Below are positions 19,704-27,710 of a stretch of DNA of 64,000 nucleotides, piece by piece; positions within the stretch are counted from its first letter, which is position 1; each line of letters opens with the position of its first letter. The DNA comes from CAYRUD01 sp964427425 (GTDB lineage: Bacteria; Chlamydiota; Chlamydiia; Chlamydiales; FEN-1388), in assembly GCA_964427425.1 (NCBI GenBank), contig CAYRUD010000012.1:124001-188000 (forward strand), written 5' to 3'. The position numbers and the translations under genes were made by a program. The notes below the pieces were generated by a model, which was not told the origin of the DNA, did no database searches, and saw only the letters and a list, made by a program, of their open reading frames with translations.

Positions 19704-21641
19704 ATGCACGTTCACGTCATTGCAAAAGATGGGTCGAAAAAGCCGATTGAACTTTCAGGATCTGCAACCGTCTTGGATGTTGTTTCAACACTTCGTCAAA
19801 CAGCTCCTCATCAAGCAATCGCTTGTACAATTAACGGTCAACTGAGAGATTTTTCTACACCTCTTAATGATGGAGATATCATCGAGATCTTCTCATTTGA
19901 TGACCCCATCGGTAAAGAAGTGTTTTGGCATAGCTCTGCACACCTTCTCGCTCAAGCAGTTCTCCGTATATGGCCTCAGGCAAAACCAACAATCGGGCCA
20001 CCAATCGATAATGGTTTTTACTATGACTTTGCCGACCTTACTATCTCGGATGAGGATTTCCCTCGAATCGAAGAAGAGATGGAAAAGATCGTCCAAGAGA
20101 ATTATGTGACCAAACGTCATGAGTTTAAAAATGAGAAAGAAGCTCTAGATCGTTTTCCAAATAATAAGTACAAGCAAGAAATTATCAAAGAATACGCAGG
20201 AAAGGGTGACGCTCTTACAGGCTACTCACAAGGTGAGTTTTTCGACCTTTGCCGCGGACCTCACATCCACTCTCTTGGTAAGATCAAAGCGTTTAAAATA
20301 ACAAAGACTTCTGGCGCTTACTGGAGAGGAGATGCTAAAAACGAGATGCTTACTCGTATCTACGCAATCTCTTTCCCAGATCGAAAGCTGCTCAAAGAGT
20401 ACCTTCAAAAGCTCGAAGAAGCTAAAAAACGCGACCACAAGATCTTGGGTCCCAAGCTAGATCTCTTCTCACTAAAAGAAGAAGCTCCAGGCATTCCGTT
20501 CATCCATCCAAAGGGAATGATCATATGGAATCGCTTGATAGCTTACTGGAGAGAAGTCCATAAGCGACACGGCTATGTTGAGATCAAAACCCCTTCTATG
20601 ATGGTGAGAACCCTGTGGGAGAAATCAGGCCACTGGCAAAACTATCGTGAGAATATGTTTACCTCGACTATTGAGGAGAGAGAATTTGCGATTAAGCCCA
20701 TGAACTGTCCAGGAGGCATGCTCTATTACTCTTCGCAGCATCATAGCTACCGAGAGCTTCCTATGAAAGTTGCGGAAATTGGACAAGTTCATCGCTATGA
20801 GCCATCAGGATCTCTCTCAGGTCTTTTTCGAGTACGCTCATTCCACCAAGATGATGCTCACATTTTCATGACTCTTGACCAAATTCAAGACGTGATTAGT
20901 GAGACTCTCTCTATTTTAGATGAGATCTACACAACGTTTGGCTTAAAGTACGAACTAGCACTCTCAACAAAACCAGAGTCTAATACCATTGGAAGCGACG
21001 AGTACTGGGAAATCTCAACGGAAAGCTTGAGAAAAGCGCTTGATAAGCGAGGTGTTCCATACACCATCAATGAAGGTGATGGCGCTTTCTACGGTCCTAA
21101 GATCGATATTCGACTCTTCGATGCCCTTGGAAGAGCTTGGCAGTGTGGAACCATTCAGCTTGACATGGCACTTCCTGAGCGTTTCGATCTCGAATACACC
21201 ACTCAAGATGGTACAAAAGCACGCCCTGTGATTGCTCACAGAGCTCTCTTGGGTTCTATAGAGCGATTCTTAGGATCATTGATTGAGTTTTATGCCGGTA
21301 AATTCCCATTCTGGCTAAGCCCTCGACAAGTTGCACTTCTCCCTGTCGCTGATAGACATCTCGAGTATGCTCAAGCATTGAAAAAAGAGCTGGTAAGCTG
21401 TGGCTTCGAGACAGAGATTTACGACTCTCACGAATCTGTTTCTAAGAAAGTTCGTGAAGCACAGCTACTTCAGTTCAACTATATACTGACAGTTGGCGAT
21501 CAAGAGGTAGATGGAAACACCGTCTCTGTTCGAACTCGAGATAACGTCGTCCATGGTCAGATGGAGAAGAATGCGCTCATTAATCTCCTCATTGAGGAAG
21601 AGAAAACTAAAGCGCTTTGCTCTCCCTTATCTGCAAAGTAG
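19704..21641 (+). CDS. thrS: Threonyl-tRNA synthetase
   Basis: The product is 645 residues, the normal bacterial length. It starts with a TGS domain (about 1-62). The editing domain follows with HSSAH (H76, H80) and later the SAD motif region (KNEMLTRIYAISFPD). The class II catalytic core carries NCPGGML with the zinc-site Cys, motif 2 SGLFRVRSFHQDDAH and motif 3 RALLGSIERFLGSLIE. The C-terminal anticodon-binding domain begins near LSPRQVALLPV. It charges tRNA-Thr. It precedes parA and the pgp6-like gene, the same order as I recall for C. trachomatis CT581-CT583. No strong ribosome site precedes the ATG at 19704. Confidence 0.97.
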   Translation: MHVHVIAKDGSKKPIELSGSATVLDVVSTLRQTAPHQAIACTINGQLRDFSTPLNDGDIIEIFSFDDPIGKEVFWHSSAHLLAQAVLRIWPQAKPTIGPPIDNGFYYDFADLTISDEDFPRIEEEMEKIVQENYVTKRHEFKNEKEALDRFPNNKYKQEIIKEYAGKGDALTGYSQGEFFDLCRGPHIHSLGKIKAFKITKTSGAYWRGDAKNEMLTRIYAISFPDRKLLKEYLQKLEEAKKRDHKILGPKLDLFSLKEEAPGIPFIHPKGMIIWNRLIAYWREVHKRHGYVEIKTPSMMVRTLWEKSGHWQNYRENMFTSTIEEREFAIKPMNCPGGMLYYSSQHHSYRELPMKVAEIGQVHRYEPSGSLSGLFRVRSFHQDDAHIFMTLDQIQDVISETLSILDEIYTTFGLKYELALSTKPESNTIGSDEYWEISTESLRKALDKRGVPYTINEGDGAFYGPKIDIRLFDALGRAWQCGTIQLDMALPERFDLEYTTQDGTKARPVIAHRALLGSIERFLGSLIEFYAGKFPFWLSPRQVALLPVADRHLEYAQALKKELVSCGFETEIYDSHESVSKKVREAQLLQFNYILTVGDQEVDGNTVSVRTRDNVVHGQMEKNALINLLIEEEKTKALCSPLSAK

Positions 21642-21678
21642 ATGATGCACCTTTTTCTATAAAAGGTTGAAAATCAGA

Positions 21679-21735
21679 AACGTATGAGTCTTATAACAGT
21701 CCTAATACAGGATACGATATAACGACTCATACGTT
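21679..21735. repeat. Long inverted repeat between thrS and parA (terminator or partition site)
   Basis: AACGTATGAGTC (21679-21690) is perfectly complementary to GACTCATACGTT (21724-21735). The pairing extends inward with TTATA/TATAA across one bulged base. The apex holds a second small stem, TCCT AATAC AGGA. A C/T-rich stretch and an A run follow, but no clean T tract, so it is an atypical terminator for thrS. Because parA follows, a centromere-like ParB/Pgp6 site or an RNA element is also possible. Confidence 0.6.
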
Positions 21736-21844
21736 CTCTCTTAAGAAAAAAACCTTTCTTCTCCATCATCGTTTTCTTTGATGACATATATCTTGATTCT
21801 ATGGCAATTCTCTTTCTCAAGGCCTCTTACAGGACATACCACAT

Positions 21845-22630
21845 ATGGATATCATTACGATAGCAAGCTTTAAGGGCGGAACTGCGAAGACATCTACAGT
21901 TCTTCACATCGGTTCAGCTTTAGCCAAATTTCATAAGAAAAAAGTCCTTATTGTAGACTTTGACGCGCAAGCAAATCTCTCATTAGGATTAGGATTTGAC
22001 CCTGATGAGCAAGATAGCATGGCTCCCGTGCTTCAAGGGAAAAAAGAAATTGAAGATGTCATACAGAAGACCTCTATTGAAAACCTCGATATCATCCCAG
22101 CGGATACGTGGCTAGAGCGAGTTGAAGTCACTGGCGCCTTAGCATCAGATAGATACTCTCATGAAAGGCTCAAGAAAATTCTCGCTCCGCTTACCTATGA
22201 TATCGTTTTAATCGATACACCCCCATCGCTTTCGTGGCTTACAGAATCTGCGTTGATTGCAGCCGATTATGCCTTGATCTCAGCGACTGCAGAATTTTAT
22301 AGCGTCAAAGGCTTAGAGCGTCTTTCTGAGTTTATCACAACTGTTTCTGAAAGACACCCTCTCGATGTGTTAGGCGTGGTCCTCTCTTTCTGGAATCCTC
22401 GAGGGAAGAACAATAACGCTTTCTTAAAAGTTATTGAGAGAACATTCCCATCAAAGCTGTTTGAAACCAAAATCAGAAAAGATGTCACGGTATCAGAGGC
22501 ATCAGTCTATGGAAAACCTCTCTTCGAGATCGCCAAACTTTATAACCAGAGTCGAGCAGCAGAAGACTACATTAATCTTTCGAACGAAATACTAGAACGT
22601 ATGAAAGTTCCAAGCATGCAATCGAAATAA
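21845..22630 (+). CDS. ParA/Soj-family ATPase (chlamydial Pgp5-D-like)
   Basis: The product is 261 residues. It opens with ITIASFKGGTAKTS, the deviant Walker A (KGGxxKT, residues 10-16) of ParA/MinD proteins, with the signature lysine K10 and K15. LIVDFDAQANLSLGLG and VLIDTPPSLSWLT are the Walker A' and Walker B motifs. Such ATPases move DNA or protein cargo through ATP-dependent dimerisation on nucleoid DNA. No ParB-type CTPase gene lies nearby; instead a Pgp6-D-like gene follows after 65 bases, as in the chlamydial plasmid and in the chromosomal CT582-CT583 pair. That makes the pair a probable chromosomal copy of the plasmid module. Confidence 0.88.
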   Translation: MDIITIASFKGGTAKTSTVLHIGSALAKFHKKKVLIVDFDAQANLSLGLGFDPDEQDSMAPVLQGKKEIEDVIQKTSIENLDIIPADTWLERVEVTGALASDRYSHERLKKILAPLTYDIVLIDTPPSLSWLTESALIAADYALISATAEFYSVKGLERLSEFITTVSERHPLDVLGVVLSFWNPRGKNNNAFLKVIERTFPSKLFETKIRKDVTVSEASVYGKPLFEIAKLYNQSRAAEDYINLSNEILERMKVPSMQSK

Positions 22631-22695
22631 ACTCTGATAGCCCCCAAAAAAACAGTACACAGCGATAAATAAAAGGAATAGGAAATCAAAGAGTT

Positions 22696-23463
22696 ATGGC
22701 GCGAATTGATGATTTACTCGAAGAGCGACTCCAAAAAGGAGAGATCAAAGAGAAGAGCACGAAGGTTCGAGCTCTTGCTGCGAGATCAAATAGTGGAGAG
22801 CTATCAAGCTTTTCGAGCTTGTTCGCGTCTTCTCCCCTTACCCACGAAGAAAAAGAACAGCTTAAAGAATTCTTAGTTCTCCATTCAGATGAGGAAGCCG
22901 CTCAGTCGCATAGAATTGAAAGTGACGTCGATGAACTCTCAAGGATTGCCTCCGAAATTCGATCTATAAGCCATCAATCTATCCTTCTCCATGGAGAGAG
23001 AATAAAAAAAGCTCAAGCTCTTCTCTCTTCCTATAAAGAGGGTGCTTTTAGCGCCTGGCTTATTAAAGTCTATGGAAATCGCCAGACTCCATATAATTTT
23101 CTTCTCTATTTTGATCTCTATACAGCTCTAGAAAATGCTCTAAGGGCAAAAATTGAATTGATGCCTAAGCAAGCAGTCTACACACTTGCAAGTAGAAGTG
23201 CGCCACAAGAGGAAAAAATCAAGTTCATCCAATCATACAAAGGAGAGACTAAAGACGAGCTCCTTCAAGAAATTAGAAGACGGTTTCCTTTAGCCAAAGA
23301 AGATAAACGCGTGAAATCACCACTGCTCTCTCTTTTAAGCAATCTTAGGCGTTTTGAAAAAGAAATTCACCTAAAGTGGGGTGAGCTCGATGACAAAGAA
23401 AGAGCTGTCGTGAAAAAAGAGCTCAATCGCCTAAAATTATCTCTTTCAATCGATACCCTTTAA
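22696..23463 (+). CDS. Pgp6-D-like protein (chlamydial plasmid/virulence family)
   Basis: The product is 255 residues, highly charged and almost entirely helical. It has the features I associate with Pgp6-D/CT583: an N-terminal MARIDDLLEERLQKGE, the core GAFSAWLIKVYGNRQTPYNFL and FDLYTALENALRAKIE, and PKQAVYTLASRS. The function of Pgp6-D is not settled; plasmid maintenance is reported for the plasmid form. The location next to a ParA protein suggests a DNA-binding or partition-adaptor role, standing in for ParB. A GGAAATCAAAGAG stretch precedes the ATG. The pair is probably one transcript. Confidence 0.82.
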   Translation: MARIDDLLEERLQKGEIKEKSTKVRALAARSNSGELSSFSSLFASSPLTHEEKEQLKEFLVLHSDEEAAQSHRIESDVDELSRIASEIRSISHQSILLHGERIKKAQALLSSYKEGAFSAWLIKVYGNRQTPYNFLLYFDLYTALENALRAKIELMPKQAVYTLASRSAPQEEKIKFIQSYKGETKDELLQEIRRRFPLAKEDKRVKSPLLSLLSNLRRFEKEIHLKWGELDDKERAVVKKELNRLKLSLSIDTL

Positions 23464-23787
23464 TCAAGAATTCTCATCGAGAGAGAAAAATTCAAGTTTC
23501 TTGAGACTCTCTCGAGTTATCCCCTCAAACACCCGCCCTTTTCCGACTCAAGAATACCCCCTTATTTCTTGATAACAAAAACTGTTCATAACTCAGAAGA
23601 TATCTTGATCACTCTCTTTTCGTTCTTTTTGGACATCTATAAGAGAGAGCTCCCAGAGAATACTCTCCGCGATAGAGGAAAAAAACCATTCATTTGGGTT
23701 ACGGCGCTTTTGTTTACAGCATATTTCATGAACAGAGAACACGTAACAAACAAACAAAAGAATGGACAACACAACACAAATTTATCT
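23464..23787. other. Intergenic region, no gene supported
   Basis: This stretch follows the pgp6-like gene and is AT-rich. A 74-codon frame starting at a TTG (23569) crosses it but has no ribosome site and low-complexity Asn/Lys at its end, so it is not called. The right end is rich in AACAAA/CAACA repeats that lead into the dispersed repeat at 23788. Confidence 0.5.
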
Positions 23788-23900
23788 AACTAGATATCAA
23801 CAACTTATGAACACAACAAACAACTTCCACAACCCCTAAACAAGAAGAAGAAACATATACATCTATCTTTCTTCTTTCATTAGGTGTTGTGGGTGTTGAA
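23788..23900. repeat. Dispersed repeat, copy A
   Basis: This segment is homologous to 31400-31540. The left block AACTAG(A/T)TAT.. ending in CAACTT(A/G)TGAACA matches at about 22 of 26 positions. The right block contains CCACAACCCCTAAACAAGAA and a matching right arm TTAGGTGTTGTGG, so that CACAACCCCTAA and TTAGGTGTTGTG form an imperfect 12-base stem with AAGAAG/CTTCTT inside it. DnaA-box-like sequences occur at 23794-23802 (ATATCAACA) and 23805-23813 (TTATGAACA). It lies between the pgp6-like gene and the end of a minus-strand gene. Confidence 0.65.
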
Positions 23901-23923
23901 GACACAGCTTCTATTCTTATGGC

Positions 23924-24817
23924 TTATCCTTCAGGAATCCACTCTTTGGGTTTCGTATGAATTCTTTGGGAAAGTATATCTGGCCCTATCCATTGAACTT
24001 GACGAACAGAGTCAATGATGATGGGCGATACTTGAGTTTGGCTATCTATAGAGATATTGAGTTGAAAGAGCTCTAGGACATTAATACGTAGATCTTCTTT
24101 TTGCTTCTTAGATATCATCCACTCAGCAACATTACTGATGTAAAGAGAGGTAACTGTTCTTGATAGTTGTCTTATCTTATCTAAAACTCTAATCACATCA
24201 TTCGAATTGGATAAGTCACCTGTAATGCAATGTATTTTTCCATTGAGAGCTAAAGATCTCATATATGCATAACTCGAATCCTGTGAAAGCCATGAGTGTG
24301 ATCGAGACCTCTCGGATTTGAAGTACTTTATTAAGACATCATGAATGGATCCTACTGATTTTCGATCATACTTTTCTCGTTGAGCAATGCCAGACTCATT
24401 ATAAGTGGTTACATAGCCGTCAACTTCTTGAAGGAAGGGAATCAGCTTCTCAATCGCTTTTGCTTCAAAAGAAGCAGGTTTCTCGCAGTTCTTGAGAAGA
24501 TCGATGGTGATTTCATGGAATTGGATCATCTTTGGATTGATATCTACTATAAGGATATCAGTATTCATCTTGGCAGCAATATCATAGTTATGCCAACCTG
24601 ATACGCCAATATGAAGGGGGCCTTGAGCATCTACTCGTTGAAGATGAGAGAGCATTGTATCAAGATTGGCTTCTGTGCTACCAATAAAGACAGGTCCTTG
24701 ATAATTCTGCGTGTCTCTCCCCCTCTCTTCTTCGAGAATTTCTTGGCCTGATTCGATCCATTCGCATCGTGAGTTTTCGATTGGGTAACTCGTATTAGCG
24801 ATTCTAGGGATAGGCAT
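23924..24817 (-). CDS. Rossmann-type, methyltransferase-like protein of unknown role
   Basis: The product is 297 residues from an ATG with a good AGAGGG ribosome site. The order of motifs fits a class I SAM-dependent methyltransferase that has drifted: LHIGVSGWHNYDIA (motif I position, but with the glycines replaced), ILIVDINPKMIQFH (acidic motif II), IHCITGDLSNS (motif III) and SLYISNVAEWM (motif IV). The N-terminal QNYQGPVFIGSTEANLDTML is probably an added cap. No signal peptide was found. It is bounded by repeat copy A downstream and a divergent tsaC upstream. The loss of the glycine-rich loop makes catalytic activity uncertain. The assignment is by fold pattern only. Confidence 0.5.
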   Translation of the reverse strand: MPIPRIANTSYPIENSRCEWIESGQEILEEERGRDTQNYQGPVFIGSTEANLDTMLSHLQRVDAQGPLHIGVSGWHNYDIAAKMNTDILIVDINPKMIQFHEITIDLLKNCEKPASFEAKAIEKLIPFLQEVDGYVTTYNESGIAQREKYDRKSVGSIHDVLIKYFKSERSRSHSWLSQDSSYAYMRSLALNGKIHCITGDLSNSNDVIRVLDKIRQLSRTVTSLYISNVAEWMISKKQKEDLRINVLELFQLNISIDSQTQVSPIIIDSVRQVQWIGPDILSQRIHTKPKEWIPEG

Positions 24818-24925
24818 TAATACACCCTCTTCCTTTATAAATTAAATTTGTTTTAATATTTGATGGTAAATTTTACCTTTGTATGTAGTTGATTTGCATT
24901 TTAATTTTTTATTAACTGTTATTGT

Positions 24926-25939
24926 ATGAAAGTTTCCCTTCAAGAGGCGTGTCGGCTTCTTCAGTCATCTTCAATTGTCGCTATTCCCACAGAAACAGTG
25001 TGGGGGTTGGCTGCACGCTACGATGATATGATTGCGATCGAGAAGATTTATGAGGCGAAAAGAAGACCAAAGCAAAATCCTCTCATTATCCATGTAGAGG
25101 CCTTCAATGACGTTGTCTCTTTAGCAAAAATGCCTCTACCGCCAAAAATGGAAGAGTTGGCGGCTCGATTTTGGCCAGGTCCGTTGACTTTAGTTATTCC
25201 TGTAGATGAGAATAAGGTTCCTAATAGCGTTCGATCAAATCTTCCGTCGGCAGCGTTTCGGGTGCCAGATCATGAGGGAGCAAGAGCCTTAATTCGAGCT
25301 GTGGGTCCACTCGTTGCGCCTTCGGCAAACCTTTCTGGAAAGCCTTCTGCGACAGAATACACAGCAGTAGAAGCTGATTTTGGCGCGGATTTTCCATGCT
25401 ACATTTCGAGTAAGGAGGATGAATCTATTTTGCCTCTACACGGGGTTGAATCGACAATCCTTGTCTGGACTGATAGTGGAGATGGGACTCACTTTGGATG
25501 GGCTATCGGTCGTTTAGGATCTTTGTCTCTTCATGATATATCGGCAGTTCTTGGGGATCTTCTTATCGAGCGAAGCCACGAAGTTGTGGAGACGGAGAAA
25601 AAAGAGAAGAAGCCTATCTGCCCAGGGCAGATGTTTCGTCACTATGCTCCAGAGGCGCGTTTAGATGTTGGATATACAAACGAAGATATAATAAGCTCAG
25701 ATACTGTGATTGGGTTTTCTGATAGGATATATCCAGTCGCTTCCAGGGTGTTTCCCTTAGGCACTTCTTATGATGCTCGCGCTTGTCTGAGAAACCTCTA
25801 TAAAATCCTTCGATCTTTAGATGAAAACAAGATATCTGAGGCATGGGTTGACGCTCGAATCACCCCAGAGGATCTTCAAAGAGATCCTCTTTGGAGAGTG
25901 TTTATTGATCGCATTGAGAAAGCGGCTCATAAAGAGTAA
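24926..25939 (+). CDS. tsaC: Threonylcarbamoyl-AMP synthase (Sua5/TsaC)
   Basis: The product is 337 residues, the longer Sua5 form. The YrdC domain (about 1-200) has SIVAIPTETVWGLAA, KRRPKQNPLIIHV, RFWPGPLTLV, AFRVPDHE and APSANLSGKPSAT. The linker PICPGQMFRHYAPEA is the Sua5 signature and leads to the C-terminal domain. It makes threonylcarbamoyl-AMP for the t6A37 modification of ANN-reading tRNAs. It is divergent from the methyltransferase-like gene and convergent with ung (21 bases apart). Confidence 0.93.
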   Translation: MKVSLQEACRLLQSSSIVAIPTETVWGLAARYDDMIAIEKIYEAKRRPKQNPLIIHVEAFNDVVSLAKMPLPPKMEELAARFWPGPLTLVIPVDENKVPNSVRSNLPSAAFRVPDHEGARALIRAVGPLVAPSANLSGKPSATEYTAVEADFGADFPCYISSKEDESILPLHGVESTILVWTDSGDGTHFGWAIGRLGSLSLHDISAVLGDLLIERSHEVVETEKKEKKPICPGQMFRHYAPEARLDVGYTNEDIISSDTVIGFSDRIYPVASRVFPLGTSYDARACLRNLYKILRSLDENKISEAWVDARITPEDLQRDPLWRVFIDRIEKAAHKE

Positions 25940-25960
25940 ATTGCTTTTGCTCAATTCTAT

Positions 25961-26662
25961 CTATAGACCCCAATCAATAGGTTTTTTTCCATGCTCAATG
26001 AGATATTGATTTGCCTTGGAAAAGTGCTTGCAGCCAAAAAAGCCTTTATTTGCCGCATACGGTGAAGGGTGTGCGGCTGTTAAGATGAGGTGTCTTGACC
26101 CGTGAAGCTCTTGGAATTTTAAACACTTCTCTTGCGCGTTCTTACCCCATAAAAGAAAGACGAGATGCTCTTTTTTCTCAGCTAAAAGAGAGATAACCGC
26201 GTCAGTAAATCGTTCCCATCCTTTGTTATGATGAGAGAGGGGATCTCCCCTGCGTACTGTCAATGTCGCATTAAGAAGTAAGACTCCTTGCTGTGCCCAT
26301 GGCGTAAGGCATCCAGTTTGTGGGATTGGGATCCCGAGATCAGAGTGGAGTTCTTTATAGATGTTCTGAAGAGAAGGTGGTGGACGTACTCCAGGTCTTA
26401 CGCTAAAGCTGAGTCCATGCGCTTGGTTTGGCCCATGATATGGATCTTGGCCAACAATAACGACCTCAACATTTTCAAAAGGGGTATAAGAAAAGGCACT
26501 AAATAAATCTTTTCTAGGAGGAAAGATCTCAAAGCCCTGGTTATGTTCTTGAAGAAGAAAAGAGGCAAGTTCTGCCATATATGGCTTTGAAAGCTCTTCT
26601 TGCAAAAGATCCCCCCATGTTCCAGGGAGCGAGAAGTAGGCCTGAGTGTTAATGACTGACAT
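25961..26662 (-). CDS. ung: Uracil-DNA glycosylase, family 1
   Basis: The product is 233 residues from the ATG at 26662, which has AGGAG nine bases upstream; an ATG at 26695 would add 11 residues but lacks a comparable site. GQDPYHGPNQAHGLSFSV contains the water-activating Asp, LLLNATLTVR follows, and HPSPYAANKGFFGCKHFS is the DNA-intercalation loop with the catalytic His. It removes uracil from DNA to start base-excision repair. Length is normal. Confidence 0.97.
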   Translation of the reverse strand: MSVINTQAYFSLPGTWGDLLQEELSKPYMAELASFLLQEHNQGFEIFPPRKDLFSAFSYTPFENVEVVIVGQDPYHGPNQAHGLSFSVRPGVRPPPSLQNIYKELHSDLGIPIPQTGCLTPWAQQGVLLLNATLTVRRGDPLSHHNKGWERFTDAVISLLAEKKEHLVFLLWGKNAQEKCLKFQELHGSRHLILTAAHPSPYAANKGFFGCKHFSKANQYLIEHGKKPIDWGL

Positions 26663-26687
26663 AGAGTGATATCTCCTCAAAATGGAT

Positions 26688-26704
26688 TCTCTCAATTTGA
26701 GAGA
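26688..26704. promoter_or_regulatory. 17-base palindrome upstream of ung
   Basis: TCTCTCAATTTGAGAGA is a perfect inverted repeat around a central base, 25 bases before the ung ATG. It could be an operator or a small mRNA hairpin. No regulator is assigned. Confidence 0.3.
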
Positions 26705-26897
26705 GTGACACCACTATAGCGGTGAGGCTGGAGTTCTTTCAAAATGAAAGAATGTTTTTTTGTGCTATGAATGAACGATATAGATCTATTTTTACTTCTT
26801 TTCAGGGTTTCATTGACTCGAAGATTGCTCTCGTGATAGCATAACTTCCTACTATATTGATTATCGAAAAAAGCATTGAAAAGCGAATCTGTGCCCT

Positions 26898-27155
26898 ATG
26901 AAAAATATCGCAGAGAATAATCTCGTACGTTTTATCAACGTTACAAAGAAAAAAAATGGCCTCTTTGCAAATTTTCGAATCAAGGCGGTACGAGGCGGAG
27001 TTTCATTCTCTTCCTCTGTTTCTGTAGATATTGCTTCTTGCGAAGTCGATCCAGCTGGTGATTCCCTAGAGAAGATCATTGAAGAATGTGCAAAAATTGC
27101 CGTTCGAGAGATGAAGCGAGTCGATGTTCAATTTGAAGGCATTCAGTCAGTCTAA
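26898..27155 (+). CDS. Small conserved-looking protein of unknown function
   Basis: The product is 85 residues from an ATG. It starts MKNIAENNLVRFINVTKKKNG, then has alternating strands (FANFRIKAVRGGVSFSSSVSVDI) and a C-terminal helix (DSLEKIIEECAKIAVREMKR) ending in VDVQFEGIQ. The alpha/beta layout and balanced codon use look like a real gene. No family is recognised; I recall a small unassigned gene near ung in C. trachomatis and this may match it. It is divergent from ung and followed after 11 bases by tRNA-Pro on the same strand, so the tRNA may be co-transcribed. Confidence 0.65.
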   Translation: MKNIAENNLVRFINVTKKKNGLFANFRIKAVRGGVSFSSSVSVDIASCEVDPAGDSLEKIIEECAKIAVREMKRVDVQFEGIQSV

Positions 27156-27166
27156 ATTTTTCTCAT

Positions 27167-27241
27167 CTGGGTGTAGCGCAGCTTGGCTAGCGCACTTGCA
27201 TGGGGTGCAAGGGGTCGGAAGTTCAAATCTTCTCACCCAGA
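27167..27241 (+). tRNA. tRNA-Pro (anticodon GGG)
   Basis: It folds as a cloverleaf of 75 nt. The acceptor stem is CTGGGTG/CACCCAG with discriminator A. The D stem is GCGC/GCGC and the T stem GGAAG/CTTCT with loop TTCAAAT. The anticodon stem CTTGC/GCAAG carries the loop ATGGGGT, giving anticodon GGG (reads CCC/CCT). Confidence 0.95.
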
Positions 27242-27678
27242 TTCTTTCCCTTATACTTTAAACAGAATTTTTCTAGAGCTAAGACTTCATGATACCGTCA
27301 TTTTAACAGCAACGGTGTAAGTATTTTTTTTGGATTTAATTTGCTGGTATGCTTGACTTTTGGGGTTGGGAAGAAATACGAGAGCACATGTTCGTTGCCA
27401 TGTGCTCTGGATTAGTATGATTATTAGTCTCTCTGTTTATTATCTATTATTTGAGAGAGAGTAGATTATGATCGGCTTATAAGAGCTGCTTTAGTTGTCT
27501 TGCTTGAGCAACAAGACTAAAGTCTTAGCTTTTCTTAAAGCCACTAACAGGATTGATTTACCAGTAAGATAGCAACTTTAGCCTTAGGAGACTTGGTTTT
27601 ATATATGGCCTTTTATTGCTGTCTCAGGCTCCTCTTGTGTGAGCTGTATTATTCACTGTTTTATGTATTATAAGTCCC
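27242..27678. other. Intergenic region with a 10-base-pair hairpin
   Basis: No gene is supported in this roughly 440-base stretch. AGAGCACATG (27381-27390) pairs perfectly with CATGTGCTCT (27399-27408) around an 8-base loop, without a T tract. A weaker stem, TTTAGT/ACTAAA around TTGC TTGA GCAA, lies at 27490-27521, and AAGACT AA AGTCTT follows it. A -10-like TATAAT at 27679-27684 ends the region before the TetR operator. Confidence 0.5.
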
Positions 27679-27704
27679 TATAATATTCAATATAGTTAAC
27701 TATA
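27679..27704 (+). promoter_or_regulatory. TetR operator 1 with adjoining -10 box
   Basis: TATAATATTCAA (27679-27690) is followed by the perfect 14-base palindrome TATAGTTAACTATA at 27691-27704, six bases before the start codon. The same palindrome with similar flanks (AATATTCA left, AATATGTC right) precedes the second tetR gene. A repressor bound here would cover the transcription start, so autorepression or cross-repression is likely. Confidence 0.75.
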
Positions 27705-27710
27705 CCCAAT

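Noticed and set aside
23569..23793. 74-codon frame on the plus strand after the pgp6-like gene
   Set aside because: TTG start, no ribosome site, ends in low-complexity Asn/Lys sequence that overlaps the dispersed repeat; no family recognised.
26734..26763. TTCTTTCA AAA TGAAAGAA followed by a T run, a terminator-like sequence on the plus strand
   Set aside because: It lies upstream of ung with no plus-strand gene directly before it and has a weak A/T stem, so it was not listed as a terminator.
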